Notes: a model not told the origin generated them from the letters alone. Positions 9,053 to 17,423 are shown, counted from the stretch's first letter. The stretch is DNA of 64,000 nucleotides from Nostoc commune NIES-4072 (GCF_003113895.1 NZ_BDUD01000001.1:310001-374000), one strand, 5' to 3'. Numbers and translations: made by a program.

Positions 9053-9511
9053 CTACACAAAACTGTCTTTTTCTGAGTCAGAAAGGGACAGATTTGAACG
9101 AAAAACATAATTTTGAGCCACTTTCCAATAGCGCGAGAACCGCTTGAGGTCAATATAGCCATCATAGTCAAAAAATGGTTCTACTTCTAGCACTTCCACC
9201 GCTATAGAACCCTCCATTTGATTGCAGATATCATCAAATCGGGGACTGGGACTGTTAGCTGTGACAATTAAATTTGCATCATGTTCTTTAGCAAAAGCTA
9301 AAATTTCCAGTGCCACATCGCCACGACGGATAACAACGGGTAACTCTAGCAAGCATTCGTAAATAAAAGTGATGCGTTTGAGACTTAGTTGCCATTCATT
9401 TATCAAAGCCTCGTCCCAAACCCAGATAGCTGGCGCATCGGGATATTTTTGTAATACAGGGTTGTATGGACTGAGGCAATCTCCATGTACCCAAACAATT
9501 GGTTTAGTCAT
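9053..9511 (-). CDS. Photolyase-like alpha/beta domain protein
   Basis: 152 residues. It reads like the N-terminal Rossmann domain of a photolyase/cryptochrome as a separate protein: IVWVHGDCLSPYNPVLQKYP, AIWVWDEAL, then a helix and ELPVVIRRGDVALEILAFAK and ANLIVTANSPSP. It has no FAD-binding half. The next gene on the same strand (9616-10512) is a FAD-binding photolyase domain, so the two may form a split photolyase. The start codon ATG lies in the last unit of a TTAGTCA tandem repeat, so the repeat supplies the translation start; the true start could be later. Function is inferred. Confidence 0.7.
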   Translation of the reverse strand: MTKPIVWVHGDCLSPYNPVLQKYPDAPAIWVWDEALINEWQLSLKRITFIYECLLELPVVIRRGDVALEILAFAKEHDANLIVTANSPSPRFDDICNQMEGSIAVEVLEVEPFFDYDGYIDLKRFSRYWKVAQNYVFRSNLSLSDSEKDSFV

Positions 9512-9604
9512 TAGTCATTGGTCATTGGTCATTAGTCATTAGTCATTGGTCATTAGTCATTAGTCATTGGTCATTAGTCATTGGTCATTAGTCATTAGTC
9601 ATTA
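9504..9604. repeat. Heptamer tandem repeat TTAGTCA/TTGGTCA
   Basis: About 14 copies of a 7-base unit, alternating TTAGTCA and TTGGTCA, fill the gap between the two photolyase-like genes. The same heptamers recur at about 17503-17545, 61009-61031 and 63865-63913. This is the short tandemly repeated repetitive sequence class known from Nostoc and relatives. Confidence 0.9.
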
Positions 9605-9615
9605 ATCAAGAGTTA

Positions 9616-10512
9616 TTATTCTCTTCCTTGTCCCCCTTGTCCTCCCGTACTCCCCCTGCTCCCTTTCCCTTTCTTTCCACGCTGCCAACTTTGGCTATTG
9701 GCTTGTTTGCTAAATTCCCCTTTAGGAAAAAGTCGCTGTTCTAATTCTTCATAGCTGCCTTCAAAATCACAATGACCGTAAAGGGGACATTTCTGGCAAT
9801 AAATGCCTTTGGTGTAGCGTTCTAAGTTCTCACGATTAAAAAAATACGGTTTCTGACTAAAGGTGCTGGCAACCCACTGCCATGACATATTATTACTAGC
9901 AGGATCTCCATCTAATAGGTGTTCGAGAAACCATTTAGCTCCTGCTTGCCAACGAATACGCAGCCAATGGACAATGTAAGCTGCTAGCCACATTCGGGCG
10001 TGGTTATGTAGATAGCCAGTTTCTTTCAAATCACGGCTAAAACTGTCGATGCAAACCCTACCTGTGGTTCCTTGTATAACATCTTGCGGCAATTCGGGTG
10101 CATATTCAGCCGCAGTGTAACCAGTTTTGTACTCTTCCTGGTCTTTCCAGATTCCATCCCCTAACTTGACATACAACCGTTGCCAATAGTCGCGCCAGCC
10201 TAACTCGTTAATTAGTTTTGTAGCATCATTTTGGTGCTGTACCCGTTCAAGGACATAATCTCGAATTTCTCGCAAACTCAAAACGCCATAACGAATGTAA
10301 GGCGAAAGTCGCGTGACTGCACCCGCGAAAAAATTACGTGTTTGCGCGTAGCTTACTGCATCGATTTTTTGCAGCGCTTTCTCTGCCGCTTTGCGTCCCC
10401 CCAGAGTTTCGCTGATGTGGTCATCGCGTTGCGCCGCATCAGGGAATTGTTCGCGGAGGTAGGCTACCAACTCATCGCGGTTGGTAAATTCGCGTTGCAT
10501 ATCTTTAGACAT
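9616..10512 (-). CDS. FAD-binding photolyase/cryptochrome domain protein
   Basis: 298 residues from the ATG at 10512; the longer open frame overlaps the divergent peroxiredoxin and is not used. Photolyase FAD-domain landmarks are RLSPYIRYGVLSLREI, LGWRDYWQRLYVKLGDGIW, GYLHNHARMWLAAYIVHWLR and DGDPASNNMSWQWVASTFS. It lacks the N-terminal antenna domain, and an alpha/beta photolyase-like protein lies downstream. The segment YCQKCPLYGHC adds a Cys-x2-Cys-x5-Cys cluster. Known iron-sulfur photolyases space their cysteines differently, so cluster binding is uncertain. The last 25 residues are low-complexity sequence running into the repeat. Confidence 0.85.
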   Translation of the reverse strand: MSKDMQREFTNRDELVAYLREQFPDAAQRDDHISETLGGRKAAEKALQKIDAVSYAQTRNFFAGAVTRLSPYIRYGVLSLREIRDYVLERVQHQNDATKLINELGWRDYWQRLYVKLGDGIWKDQEEYKTGYTAAEYAPELPQDVIQGTTGRVCIDSFSRDLKETGYLHNHARMWLAAYIVHWLRIRWQAGAKWFLEHLLDGDPASNNMSWQWVASTFSQKPYFFNRENLERYTKGIYCQKCPLYGHCDFEGSYEELEQRLFPKGEFSKQANSQSWQRGKKGKGSRGSTGGQGGQGRE

Positions 10513-10611
10513 TCTAAACAAATATAAATAGGTAGGTAGGCATAGCCCGCCGCAGGCATGGCTTAATCTATGTACAATTCTAAAGCGGTCGCAATCTCTC
10601 ACACTTCCATC

Positions 10612-11091
10612 ATGAGCAACATTCCCCAAGTCGGACAACCAGCACCAGATTTCTCCATCCCTGACCAAAATGGCAATGCAGTCACTCTCGACGACCTCAG
10701 CAGCCAGTGGGTTGTTCTCTACTTCTACCCCAAAGATGACACACCCGGTTGTACCACCGAAGCCAAAGATTTCACCGAGTTGTATCAAGACTTCAGCGCA
10801 CTGGGAGCGAAAATCTTAGGCGTGAGTCCCGATTTGGGTAAGTCTCATTGTAAATTTATCAGCAAACATAACTTGTCAATCACCCTCTTGAGTGACCCAG
10901 AACATATTTTGACAGAAGCCTACGGTGCTTGGCGCTTAAAAAAATTTATGGGCAAAGAATATATGGGTGTTGCTCGCTCAACTTTTTTAATTTCACCTGA
11001 TAAAATGATTGTCTATGCTTGGCCGAATGTGAAAACTAAAGGTCATGCTCTGGCAGTTTTAACTAAATTACGGGAATTAGCAACCACATAA
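10612..11091 (+). CDS. Peroxiredoxin Q / BCP-type thiol peroxidase
   Basis: 159 residues from the ATG at 10612 (MSNIPQVGQPAPDFSIP); an upstream ATG at 10570 would add 14 residues. The peroxidatic Cys47 is in YFYPKDDTPGCTTEAKDF. The usual PrxQ resolving Cys five residues later is replaced by Lys52. A second Cys80 in GKSHCKFISKH lies in the helix where some BCPs carry the resolving cysteine. It reduces hydroperoxides using thioredoxin. It is divergent from the FAD-binding gene with a 99 bp gap. Confidence 0.92.
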   Translation: MSNIPQVGQPAPDFSIPDQNGNAVTLDDLSSQWVVLYFYPKDDTPGCTTEAKDFTELYQDFSALGAKILGVSPDLGKSHCKFISKHNLSITLLSDPEHILTEAYGAWRLKKFMGKEYMGVARSTFLISPDKMIVYAWPNVKTKGHALAVLTKLRELATT

Positions 11092-11158
11092 CGCGACTGA
11101 ATGCAGGTATAGTTACAGCAATGCTACGTGAATCATATTTATAGTAATAAAGCAGGAT

Positions 11159-11548
11159 GTGAGCAGCTTATTTGAGCAAGCGATCGCCAATGCACTGAAC
11201 TCAGCTAATCCTCAAAAAGTTCTGGAAGGCAAAGTCGCTAATGCTATCATCCAGGCAGGATTTGATTTAGTTAGTTTTAATAAAACAGTAGGTCTAAATG
11301 GCGAAGTCGGTGAAATCGATGTGGAAACCAGTAACGCTATCATCGAAGTAACAACCCAAACTGCTCGAAAGTTGAAGCAAGTTCAAAAGTTGATATCAAA
11401 CTCTGATTTGAATCCCTTGAACAAGCCAGTTATTCTCTATGCACCCAATTATAAATTTACTCCGACTCAAGATATCATCGCTACAGGCAGTTATGTAGTT
11501 TGCAGTCAAGAGGAATTATTAGAATTATTATCCATACTAGGAGCATAA
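11159..11548 (+). CDS. Small protein with restriction-endonuclease-like fold (possible toxin-type nuclease)
   Basis: 129 residues from a GTG start. The arrangement LEGKVANAIIQAGF (Glu in the first helix), then GEIDVETSNAIIEVTT, gives E23, D54 and E63. This resembles the PD-(D/E)xK core found in CdiA-type and other polymorphic nuclease toxins, with Thr65 where Lys is usual, so activity may be lost. There is no signal peptide. It is followed after 3 bases by an unknown gene of similar length, then by another PD-(D/E)xK protein; the three are probably one operon. A toxin-immunity pair is possible but unproven. Confidence 0.6.
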   Translation: MSSLFEQAIANALNSANPQKVLEGKVANAIIQAGFDLVSFNKTVGLNGEVGEIDVETSNAIIEVTTQTARKLKQVQKLISNSDLNPLNKPVILYAPNYKFTPTQDIIATGSYVVCSQEELLELLSILGA

Positions 11549-11551
11549 CCG

Positions 11552-11947
11552 ATGCCAGAACCCATTTCTCTAATTTCTAGTGCTGAGATTAAACCAGGAG
11601 ACTTTTTGAGTTTTCTGCAATATTCTGGAGTATTACTACATCCAGATAATGTATATGATGGACGTATTTCTAGAGACAATACTCATGTTTGGATTGTTTT
11701 AGATAACACTGAATTAAAAAATTTTAATCCTGATGAAATTGAACTCATAACCCAGAAGCTTACAGCTAAACCTCAGACTCACATTCTACTTGATGTCAGC
11801 AAAACTTCAGGAAGTGAGCAACTAGCGCTAGAGTTTGCGTGTCAGTTTGCCAAAAAATGGTCTTGTATTGTCTATAATTCAAGTCAAAAAGTCTACTCAG
11901 CACAAGAATTATTAGGGTTATGCCAAACAAAACTAGGTTTTGTTTAG
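11552..11947 (+). CDS. Unknown protein paired with the nuclease-like gene
   Basis: 131 residues, family not recognised. It alternates beta strands and helices (HVWIVLDNTE, THILLDVSKTSG, WSCIVYNSSQKVYSAQELL). The C-terminal segment, a strand followed by a helix beginning SAQELLGL, echoes the C-terminus of the preceding protein (YVVCSQEELLELL), so a shared fold or duplication is possible. It starts 3 bases after the preceding stop, implying co-translation. By position it could be an immunity or partner protein of 11159-11548; the sequence alone does not prove this. Confidence 0.55.
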   Translation: MPEPISLISSAEIKPGDFLSFLQYSGVLLHPDNVYDGRISRDNTHVWIVLDNTELKNFNPDEIELITQKLTAKPQTHILLDVSKTSGSEQLALEFACQFAKKWSCIVYNSSQKVYSAQELLGLCQTKLGFV

Positions 11948-11971
11948 ATAGTATATAGAGTTGCATAAATT

Positions 11972-12598
11972 ATGGTTCAATTTATCCAAGCACACAATGT
12001 CGGGCTTGCCTATTTGGAGGAAAAATTTAGTCTACAGCTAGCCGAAGATGAGGCATTCTTCACAGAATGGTTTGAAACTTTACCGGAAATTACAGATTTA
12101 GAAAAGCAAGATTTAGACAGAATAAAACTTCATTTTCTCCGCTTAGTCAAGCGTCCTCCATTGTCGGAAGAAACGGTAAAATTAGTAATTTTATCTCCTT
12201 TACTCAATTTAGCTGGATTTTATGATGAACCTTTTTATATGAGAGGTGAGGAATCAATAGAAATTTCTGCGGAAGATGAAGGAGAAATCATTAGGGGTAG
12301 AATTGATGTTTTAGTTATTCAAGAACAATTCTGGTTGTTAGTAATTGAATCTAAAAGGTCTAGCTTTTCTCTTTTAGAAGCCGTACCTCAAGCACTTGTT
12401 TATATGTTGGCTAATCCTAATCAAGACAAACCTACTTTTGGATTAGTAACAAATGGTAGTGATTTTATTTTCTTGAAACTTACCAAACAAAATCAGCCAA
12501 AGTATGCTATTTCTGACCAATTTACACTTTTGAAACGAAAAAGTGAATTGTATCAAGTTCTAAGTGTATTAAAAAATTTGAGTCAAAGTTTGAGTTAA
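11972..12598 (+). CDS. HsdR-N-like (type I restriction) PD-(D/E)xK domain protein
   Basis: 208 residues. The region GRIDVLVIQEQFWLLVIESKR carries D112, E126 and K128, the PD-(D/E)xK active site as in HsdR N-terminal nuclease domains. It is followed by a motif common to these stand-alone proteins (AVPQALVYMLANPN, FGLVTNGSDFIFLKL). There are no helicase motifs and no hsdM/hsdS genes nearby, so it is not part of a type I system here. Cyanobacteria carry many such orphan copies of unknown role. It is probably the third gene of the 11159-12598 group, and cysteine desulfurase follows after 5 bases. Confidence 0.78.
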   Translation: MVQFIQAHNVGLAYLEEKFSLQLAEDEAFFTEWFETLPEITDLEKQDLDRIKLHFLRLVKRPPLSEETVKLVILSPLLNLAGFYDEPFYMRGEESIEISAEDEGEIIRGRIDVLVIQEQFWLLVIESKRSSFSLLEAVPQALVYMLANPNQDKPTFGLVTNGSDFIFLKLTKQNQPKYAISDQFTLLKRKSELYQVLSVLKNLSQSLS

Positions 12599-12603
12599 TA
12601 ATT

Positions 12604-13812
12604 ATGTCTATTCGTCCTATATACCTTGATTGCCACGCTACTACAGCCGTAGATGAACGGGTATTAGCAGCGATGCTCCCCTACTTTACAGAAAAGTTTG
12701 GCAACCCATCTAGTATTGGTCATGTTTACGGTTGGGAAGCAGAAGCTGCTATTAAGCAAACGCGAGAGATTTTAGCAGCAGGAATTAACGCCACTCCAGA
12801 AGAAATTGTTTTTACCAGTGGTGCAACAGAAGCAAATAATTTAGCTATTAAAGGTGTTGCTGAAGCTTATTTTAAAAAAGGTCAGCATATTATTACTGTT
12901 GCCACTGAACATAGTGCAGTAATTGACCCTTGTAATTATTTAAAAACTCTCGGTTTTGAAATTACTATTCTCCCAGTTAAAAAAGATGGACTGATTGATT
13001 TAAATGAGTTAAACAAAGCTTTCCGTCCTGAGACGATTTTGGTTTCGGTGATGGCTGCAAATAACGAAATTGGCGTTTTACAGCCAATAGCCGAAATTGG
13101 GGAACTATGCCATGCTTACAACATCATTTTCCACACCGATGCAGCCCAAGCTATTGGTAAAATTCCCCTAAATGTGCAAGCGATGAAAATTGACTTGATG
13201 TCGCTAACTGCACACAAGGTATATGGGCCAAAAGGCATTGGGGCGCTGTACGTCCGCAGGCGCGATCGCAGAGTGCAACTAGCCCCCCAGCAGCACGGCG
13301 GCGGACATGAACGGGGGATGCGGTCTGGGACATTGTATACACCGCAAATCGTCGGCTTTGGGAAAGCTGTAGAAATCGCTTTGGCTGAACAAGCAACAGA
13401 AAACCAACGCCTTACTCAGTTAAGACAAAGCTTGTGGTCGCAGCTTTCCCAACTTGAAGGAATTCATCTCAACGGACACCCTCAAGAGCGATTGGCGGGA
13501 AACTTGAATATCAGCGTTGAGAGGGTGGATGGAGCCGCACTTTTGCTAGGATTGCAGCCAGTAATGGCGATTTCTTCTGGTTCTGCTTGCTCATCAGCAA
13601 GTACTGCACCTTCCCATGTTCTGACAGCACTGGGAAACCCCCAACAGCTAGCTTATGCCTCAGTGCGGTTTGGGATTGGCCGGTTTAATACCCAAGAGGA
13701 AATTGATATTGTGGCGAAACATGCGATCGCTACCATTCAAAGCTTACGCAAAACCTCCTTTATGGATTCTCGCCAAGAAAAGCAGCAATCTGATCTAGTT
13801 CCTGCTGATTGA
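12604..13812 (+). CDS. Cysteine desulfurase (NifS/IscS type)
   Basis: 402 residues, PLP-dependent. It opens with YLDCHATTAVDERVLAAMLP; the PLP lysine K205 lies in LTAHKVYGPKGIGALYVRR, and the persulfide-forming C329 in SSGSACSSASTAPSHVL, the short-loop class I pattern. It mobilises sulfur from cysteine for Fe-S clusters and other thio-cofactors. The C-terminal 18 codons overlap the 3' end of the convergent aldo/keto reductase gene by 53 bp. No other isc or nif genes are adjacent; an Nfu scaffold lies at 24703. It starts 5 bases after the HsdR-N-like gene, so it may be read from the same transcript. Confidence 0.94.
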   Translation: MSIRPIYLDCHATTAVDERVLAAMLPYFTEKFGNPSSIGHVYGWEAEAAIKQTREILAAGINATPEEIVFTSGATEANNLAIKGVAEAYFKKGQHIITVATEHSAVIDPCNYLKTLGFEITILPVKKDGLIDLNELNKAFRPETILVSVMAANNEIGVLQPIAEIGELCHAYNIIFHTDAAQAIGKIPLNVQAMKIDLMSLTAHKVYGPKGIGALYVRRRDRRVQLAPQQHGGGHERGMRSGTLYTPQIVGFGKAVEIALAEQATENQRLTQLRQSLWSQLSQLEGIHLNGHPQERLAGNLNISVERVDGAALLLGLQPVMAISSGSACSSASTAPSHVLTALGNPQQLAYASVRFGIGRFNTQEEIDIVAKHAIATIQSLRKTSFMDSRQEKQQSDLVPAD

Positions 13813-14716
13813 GGCGAAATTCCCCAGCAGCGATGATTCCTTCCACCTGCTTAGGATTGCGTGCGCCAACGATCGCAGCTGTCACCGCCGGATTGTTTAA
13901 AGTCCAAGCGATCGCCACCTCACCGGGGGAGCGATCGTGTTGTTCACCAATATGCTGCAACAGCTCTACCAGCTTCAGATTACGAGATAAACGTGGCTCC
14001 TGAAATTCACTACTATTCCTGCGCCAATCATTATCTGGTAAATTGGCAACTCGCTCAGGTGTCATCTTTCCTGTAAGTAAACCCGATTGCATAGGTGAAT
14101 ATACAATTACACCGATGTTGTTTTCCTGACAAAAAGGCAGAATTTCCTTTTCAACATCAGGCTTAACCAATGAATAAGGCGGTTGCAATGAGGTAACTGG
14201 TGCAATCTTTTGGATACGTTTTAACTGTTCTACATTGAAGTTTGAAACCCCGATATAGCGAACCTTACCCTCATCCTTGAGTTTGGAGAGAGTCGTCCAG
14301 CCTTCTTCAATTTCTGACTCTGGGTTAGGCCAGTGGATTTGGTAGAGATCAATGGTTTCAATGTCAAGTCGGCGCAAACTAGCTTCAACTTCCCGCCGCA
14401 CAGAATCCGCCTTCAGACTGCGACTAATTTCGCCCTTTTCATCCCAAATCATTGAACATTTAGTGAAAATGTAAGGGCGATTAGATCGACCCTTGAGCGC
14501 CTTAGCAACAACTTCCTCCGAATGTCCTAGACCATAGATAGCTGCGGTGTCAATCCAATTAACGCCGAGGTCGAGAGCGCGAGCGATCGCTTCAATCGAT
14601 TCCTGGTCATCCTGCGCTCCCCAACCAAAAGCCCATTCACCTCCACCGATCGCCCAGGCTCCAAAGCCGATTGGGGTAATGTGAAGCTCTGAATTACCGA
14701 GCTGTTTGGTTTGCAT
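13760..14716 (-). CDS. Aldo/keto reductase
   Basis: 318 residues. Motifs: QTKQLGNSELHITPIGFGAW, WIDTAAIYGLGHSEEVVAKA (Asp/Tyr), YIFTKCSMIW (Lys), DLYQIHWPNPE (His), and the cofactor-binding AAIVGARNPKQVEGII. This is a TIM-barrel NADPH-dependent reductase, substrate unknown. It differs clearly from the paralogue at 2816. Its 3' end overlaps cysteine desulfurase tail-to-tail by 53 bp. The upstream region (14717-14935) should hold its promoter. Confidence 0.93.
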   Translation of the reverse strand: MQTKQLGNSELHITPIGFGAWAIGGGEWAFGWGAQDDQESIEAIARALDLGVNWIDTAAIYGLGHSEEVVAKALKGRSNRPYIFTKCSMIWDEKGEISRSLKADSVRREVEASLRRLDIETIDLYQIHWPNPESEIEEGWTTLSKLKDEGKVRYIGVSNFNVEQLKRIQKIAPVTSLQPPYSLVKPDVEKEILPFCQENNIGVIVYSPMQSGLLTGKMTPERVANLPDNDWRRNSSEFQEPRLSRNLKLVELLQHIGEQHDRSPGEVAIAWTLNNPAVTAAIVGARNPKQVEGIIAAGEFRLNQQELDQIAAFLGENP

Positions 14717-14935
14717 ATCTATATATCTCCAAGAATTTTTGAGTCAATTGCTAGTTTAGGTTACAAATATTTTCTCAACCGCTATCTGAAGTGTGAATGA
14801 CTACTACTGAAAACCCAACAGCAAATCATTACTTATGTAGGATTACTAAATTCTGAAGGTTGTGTTGATATATACTACTTATACATTAGTACAGCACGGC
14901 GTAAATCCAGCTATTATCTCAATTAACAAGATAAA

Positions 14936-15178
14936 TAGGGGCATGGCAATGCTTATAGGTGTCAACTTAAGCTAAAAGTAGCTTAACTGAAAGCTTCCTC
15001 ACCCGCCCAGAAATAAATTTCAGGGCTAATAGCTAAAGTCTACTGAAGTAGACTAAATATTCCTAAAAATCTTTAGTCTACTTTAGTAGACTTTAGCTAT
15101 TAGCAAGGAACTTCAGTTCCTTGCGGGACATGGCTTTTACGTGAAGTTGATACCTATGGGCATTGCGCCTTGCCCCTA
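14936..15178. mobile_element. 243-bp nested palindromic element (MITE-like)
   Basis: The outer ends are inverted repeats of about 33 bases, TAGGGGCATGGCAATGC at the left and its imperfect reverse complement at the right (TTGCCCCTA at 15170-15178). Nested inside is a second strong palindrome: about 15028-15104 reads CTAATAGCTAAAGTCTACT outward to TTTAGCTATTAGC, with a GTCTACT/AGTAGAC core. No coding potential was seen. It fills most of the 529 bp gap between 14716 and 15246; the rest holds no gene. Confidence 0.7.
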
Positions 15179-15245
15179 CAATAAATCTACATGTATCAGG
15201 ATTTTTGTAAATTGATATCAGTGTTTATCAAAATAGAGAAGTAAT

Positions 15246-16004
15246 ATGTCAGAAGATTTAAAAGGCAAAGTTGCGCTAATCACTGGTGCAAACAAAGGTA
15301 TCGGGTATGAGATTGCACGCCAACTAGGTTCTAGAGGCGCTACTGTTCTGGTTGGTGCAAGAGATATCAAACGTGGTGAAGAAGCGGCGAATAAACTTTG
15401 TTCAAATGAGATCGATGCTCGATCAGTTCAACTTGATGTCACAGACCAAAAAACAATTGACTCTGCGGCTAAACAAATTGAGAGCGAATTTGGAAAACTT
15501 GACATCCTTGTGAACAATGCTGGAATCTTAAGTGATGGCGATGCCTACGGCGGTAAACTACGCCTTCCACCCAGTCAAGTTGATATTGAAACACTGCGAC
15601 ACACTTACGATACAAATGTATTTGGAGTGTTTGCAGTTACAAAAACGCTGTTGCCACTCTTAAAGAAGTCAACAGCAGGGCGAATAGTAAATATATCAAG
15701 TGGTTTAGGTTCTCTAACTCAAAACTCTGACCCAAATTATGAGTTCGCTAATTCTAAGCTTCTCGCTTATAACTCATCAAAGACAGCAGTAAATGCGATC
15801 ACAGTTCTATTGGCTGCTGAACTTAAAGATACCCCAATTAAAATCAATGCTGCTGACCCAGGCTTCACAGCAACAGACATTAATCAAAACCAAGGATACC
15901 GCACCGTTGAGCAGGGAGCGATCGCAGCAGTGAGACTTGCCACTTTACCTGATGATGGTTCTAGCGGAGGGTTTTTTGATGAGGATGGCGTGGTTCCCTG
16001 GTAG
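15246..16004 (+). CDS. SDR-family oxidoreductase (carbonyl-reductase-like)
   Basis: 252 residues. A classical SDR with the cofactor motif KVALITGANKGIGYEIARQL, ILVNNAGILSDG, IVNISSGLGSL (catalytic Ser region) and LLAYNSSKTAVNAI (Tyr-x3-Lys). The long loop before the Ser and the ending SGGFFDEDGVVPW are typical of bacterial carbonyl-reductase-like SDRs that use NADPH. An Asn-Lys after TGA (GANKGIG) is normal for this subgroup. It stands alone; no operon partner is seen. Substrate unknown. Confidence 0.92.
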   Translation: MSEDLKGKVALITGANKGIGYEIARQLGSRGATVLVGARDIKRGEEAANKLCSNEIDARSVQLDVTDQKTIDSAAKQIESEFGKLDILVNNAGILSDGDAYGGKLRLPPSQVDIETLRHTYDTNVFGVFAVTKTLLPLLKKSTAGRIVNISSGLGSLTQNSDPNYEFANSKLLAYNSSKTAVNAITVLLAAELKDTPIKINAADPGFTATDINQNQGYRTVEQGAIAAVRLATLPDDGSSGGFFDEDGVVPW

Positions 16005-16364
16005 GAAGTAGGGGGCAGGGGGCAGGGGGCAGGGGGCAGGGGGCAGGAGTTAGAAAATTCGGTTTATCCACCTTTTATCTCCGTTAATGAGCCTTTGAAC
16101 TGGATGAATCCACCTTTTATCTCCGTTAACGAGTCTTTGAAGTGGATTAGGACTTACGCAAAAATTGCTAAAAAGCTTAATTTCTCGAACCGCCAAGACG
16201 CCAAGAGCGCCGAGAATTCGTAGAGTGTGCGTAAGTCCTATGGATGAATCCACCTTTGAACTCCGTTAACGAGTCTTTGAACTGGATGAATCCACCTTTT
16301 ATCTCCGTTCATCCAGCTTGTCTCCTTGTTCTCTTTTCCCTACTCCCTACTCCCCACTCCCCAT
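16005..16364. repeat. Repeat-rich gap after the SDR gene
   Basis: It holds GGGGGCA tandem units (about 16012-16046), then several copies of a ~40 bp unit built from CCACCTTTTATCTCCGTTAA and GAGTCTTTGAACTGGATGAA. A MITE (16148-16240) has inserted into one unit. It ends with a TCCCTACTCCC-type low-complexity run. No gene is evident. Related 21 bp units occur at 59241-59400. Confidence 0.75.
16148..16240. mobile_element. 93-bp-family MITE, copy 2
   Basis: Same ends as copy 1 (TAGGACTTACGCA ... TGCGTAAGTCCTA), in inverse internal orientation. A 5 bp duplication TGGAT lies at 16143-16147 and 16241-16245. It interrupts a tandem repeat unit, so it is younger than the repeat. Confidence 0.85.
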
Positions 16365-17423
16365 TTAATAGGGATTTGAATCAATCCGTCCCCTTTTAAC
16401 ACTCCTGAGATAGTACCCAGAAGTTGGTCTGTTTTTTAAATTAAAAGTATCGCCACTGCGAACTTTCCAAATTTTGTAATTAGAAAAGGTCAACGGCTTT
16501 CGGGGTTCACATACTTCTGGTATATGATTGCCAAGTACAAAGTACGCGTCACCCCTACCCATAACTTTCACCAAACCGTTTTTATCCACAAGAACCGATG
16601 TACTTTCGCTAACCGCTATGCCTAAAACACTGCTAGCTACACCGTCCTTAATTTGACGGGCAATGAAAGCCATAATTCGACCCATTCTTTGCCGCCTGTC
16701 GAAGTGCGTATCTACAATGGTTCCCTTCAAATTACTCCAATTGAAAAAGTTGTAAGTAAAAGTAATGTCTCGGTAGGGATCATCGAGTGCATCTCTAGTT
16801 TCAATGCCTTTTTCAGAAGAAGCACAAGCATCATAGACACAATCACTTTGGATCATTGCACCCGCACTGGTGCCACCAATACCACCTCCCTTAAGGTAAA
16901 CTGACTTAACGGCAGCCTCAAGCTTGGTATCTTTCCAGTTGCGGATGTATTGACATTGGTCGCCGCCAGCAAAGAAAATTACATCAGCATTTCTAATTTT
17001 TTCATAAATCTCAGCTTTGTTTGCTTCTTCTCTATTACGAATCAGAAGAGTTTCCACAGAGTTTACGCCCTTCATGGCATAAATCAGCCGATTGTAATCG
17101 TGATTACCATTGGTGCGGAGAACTACAACATTAACTCTAGTGCCGGAGTTACTACCTCCCCGAACTTGATTGATCATCCACTGGATTGCATCATCGACAT
17201 CGGGGCCACCCCCACCTAAGGTAAGGACTGGGCCTGCTAAGGTGGGTCTAGCATTGTCGAAAGAGGGAGAGCCAGAGGGGGAGGGGCGGACATCAATAGT
17301 GTCACCCAGGAAGTAGCGTTTCCAGCTTGCAATAAAACGGGTTATTAGGAAGGTTCCCATCTTCAACAACTTGATTCCTGTATTTTTCAAGCGCCTTGCT
17401 ATGCTTGGGAATGCCTTTGTCAT
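16365..17423 (-). CDS. Cyanophycinase-like serine peptidase (S51 family)
   Basis: 352 residues. Motifs: LTLGGGGPDVDDAIQWMINQ, VVVLRTNGNHDYNRL, VIFFAGGDQCQYIRNW and the nucleophile elbow GIGGTSAGAM with Ser186, as in cyanophycinase and peptidase E. Cyanophycinase cleaves cyanophycin (multi-Arg-poly-Asp) into dipeptides, but this protein has a longer basic and partly hydrophobic N-terminus (residues 1-45) and a distinct C-terminus, so its substrate may differ. The N-terminal stretch ILKLLKMGTFLITRFIASW-like could be a membrane or signal segment. It is monocistronic on the reverse strand. Confidence 0.85.
   Translation of the reverse strand: MTKAFPSIARRLKNTGIKLLKMGTFLITRFIASWKRYFLGDTIDVRPSPSGSPSFDNARPTLAGPVLTLGGGGPDVDDAIQWMINQVRGGSNSGTRVNVVVLRTNGNHDYNRLIYAMKGVNSVETLLIRNREEANKAEIYEKIRNADVIFFAGGDQCQYIRNWKDTKLEAAVKSVYLKGGGIGGTSAGAMIQSDCVYDACASSEKGIETRDALDDPYRDITFTYNFFNWSNLKGTIVDTHFDRRQRMGRIMAFIARQIKDGVASSVLGIAVSESTSVLVDKNGLVKVMGRGDAYFVLGNHIPEVCEPRKPLTFSNYKIWKVRSGDTFNLKNRPTSGYYLRSVKRGRIDSNPY

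Noticed and set aside
9504..9604. CRISPR-like or regulatory array
   Set aside because: Simple heptamer repeat without spacers, found at several other gaps in the window.
10513..10788. N-terminal 92-codon extension of the FAD-binding photolyase gene
   Set aside because: It overlaps the divergent peroxiredoxin on the other strand and shows no photolyase features; the ATG at 10512 gives a normal domain start.
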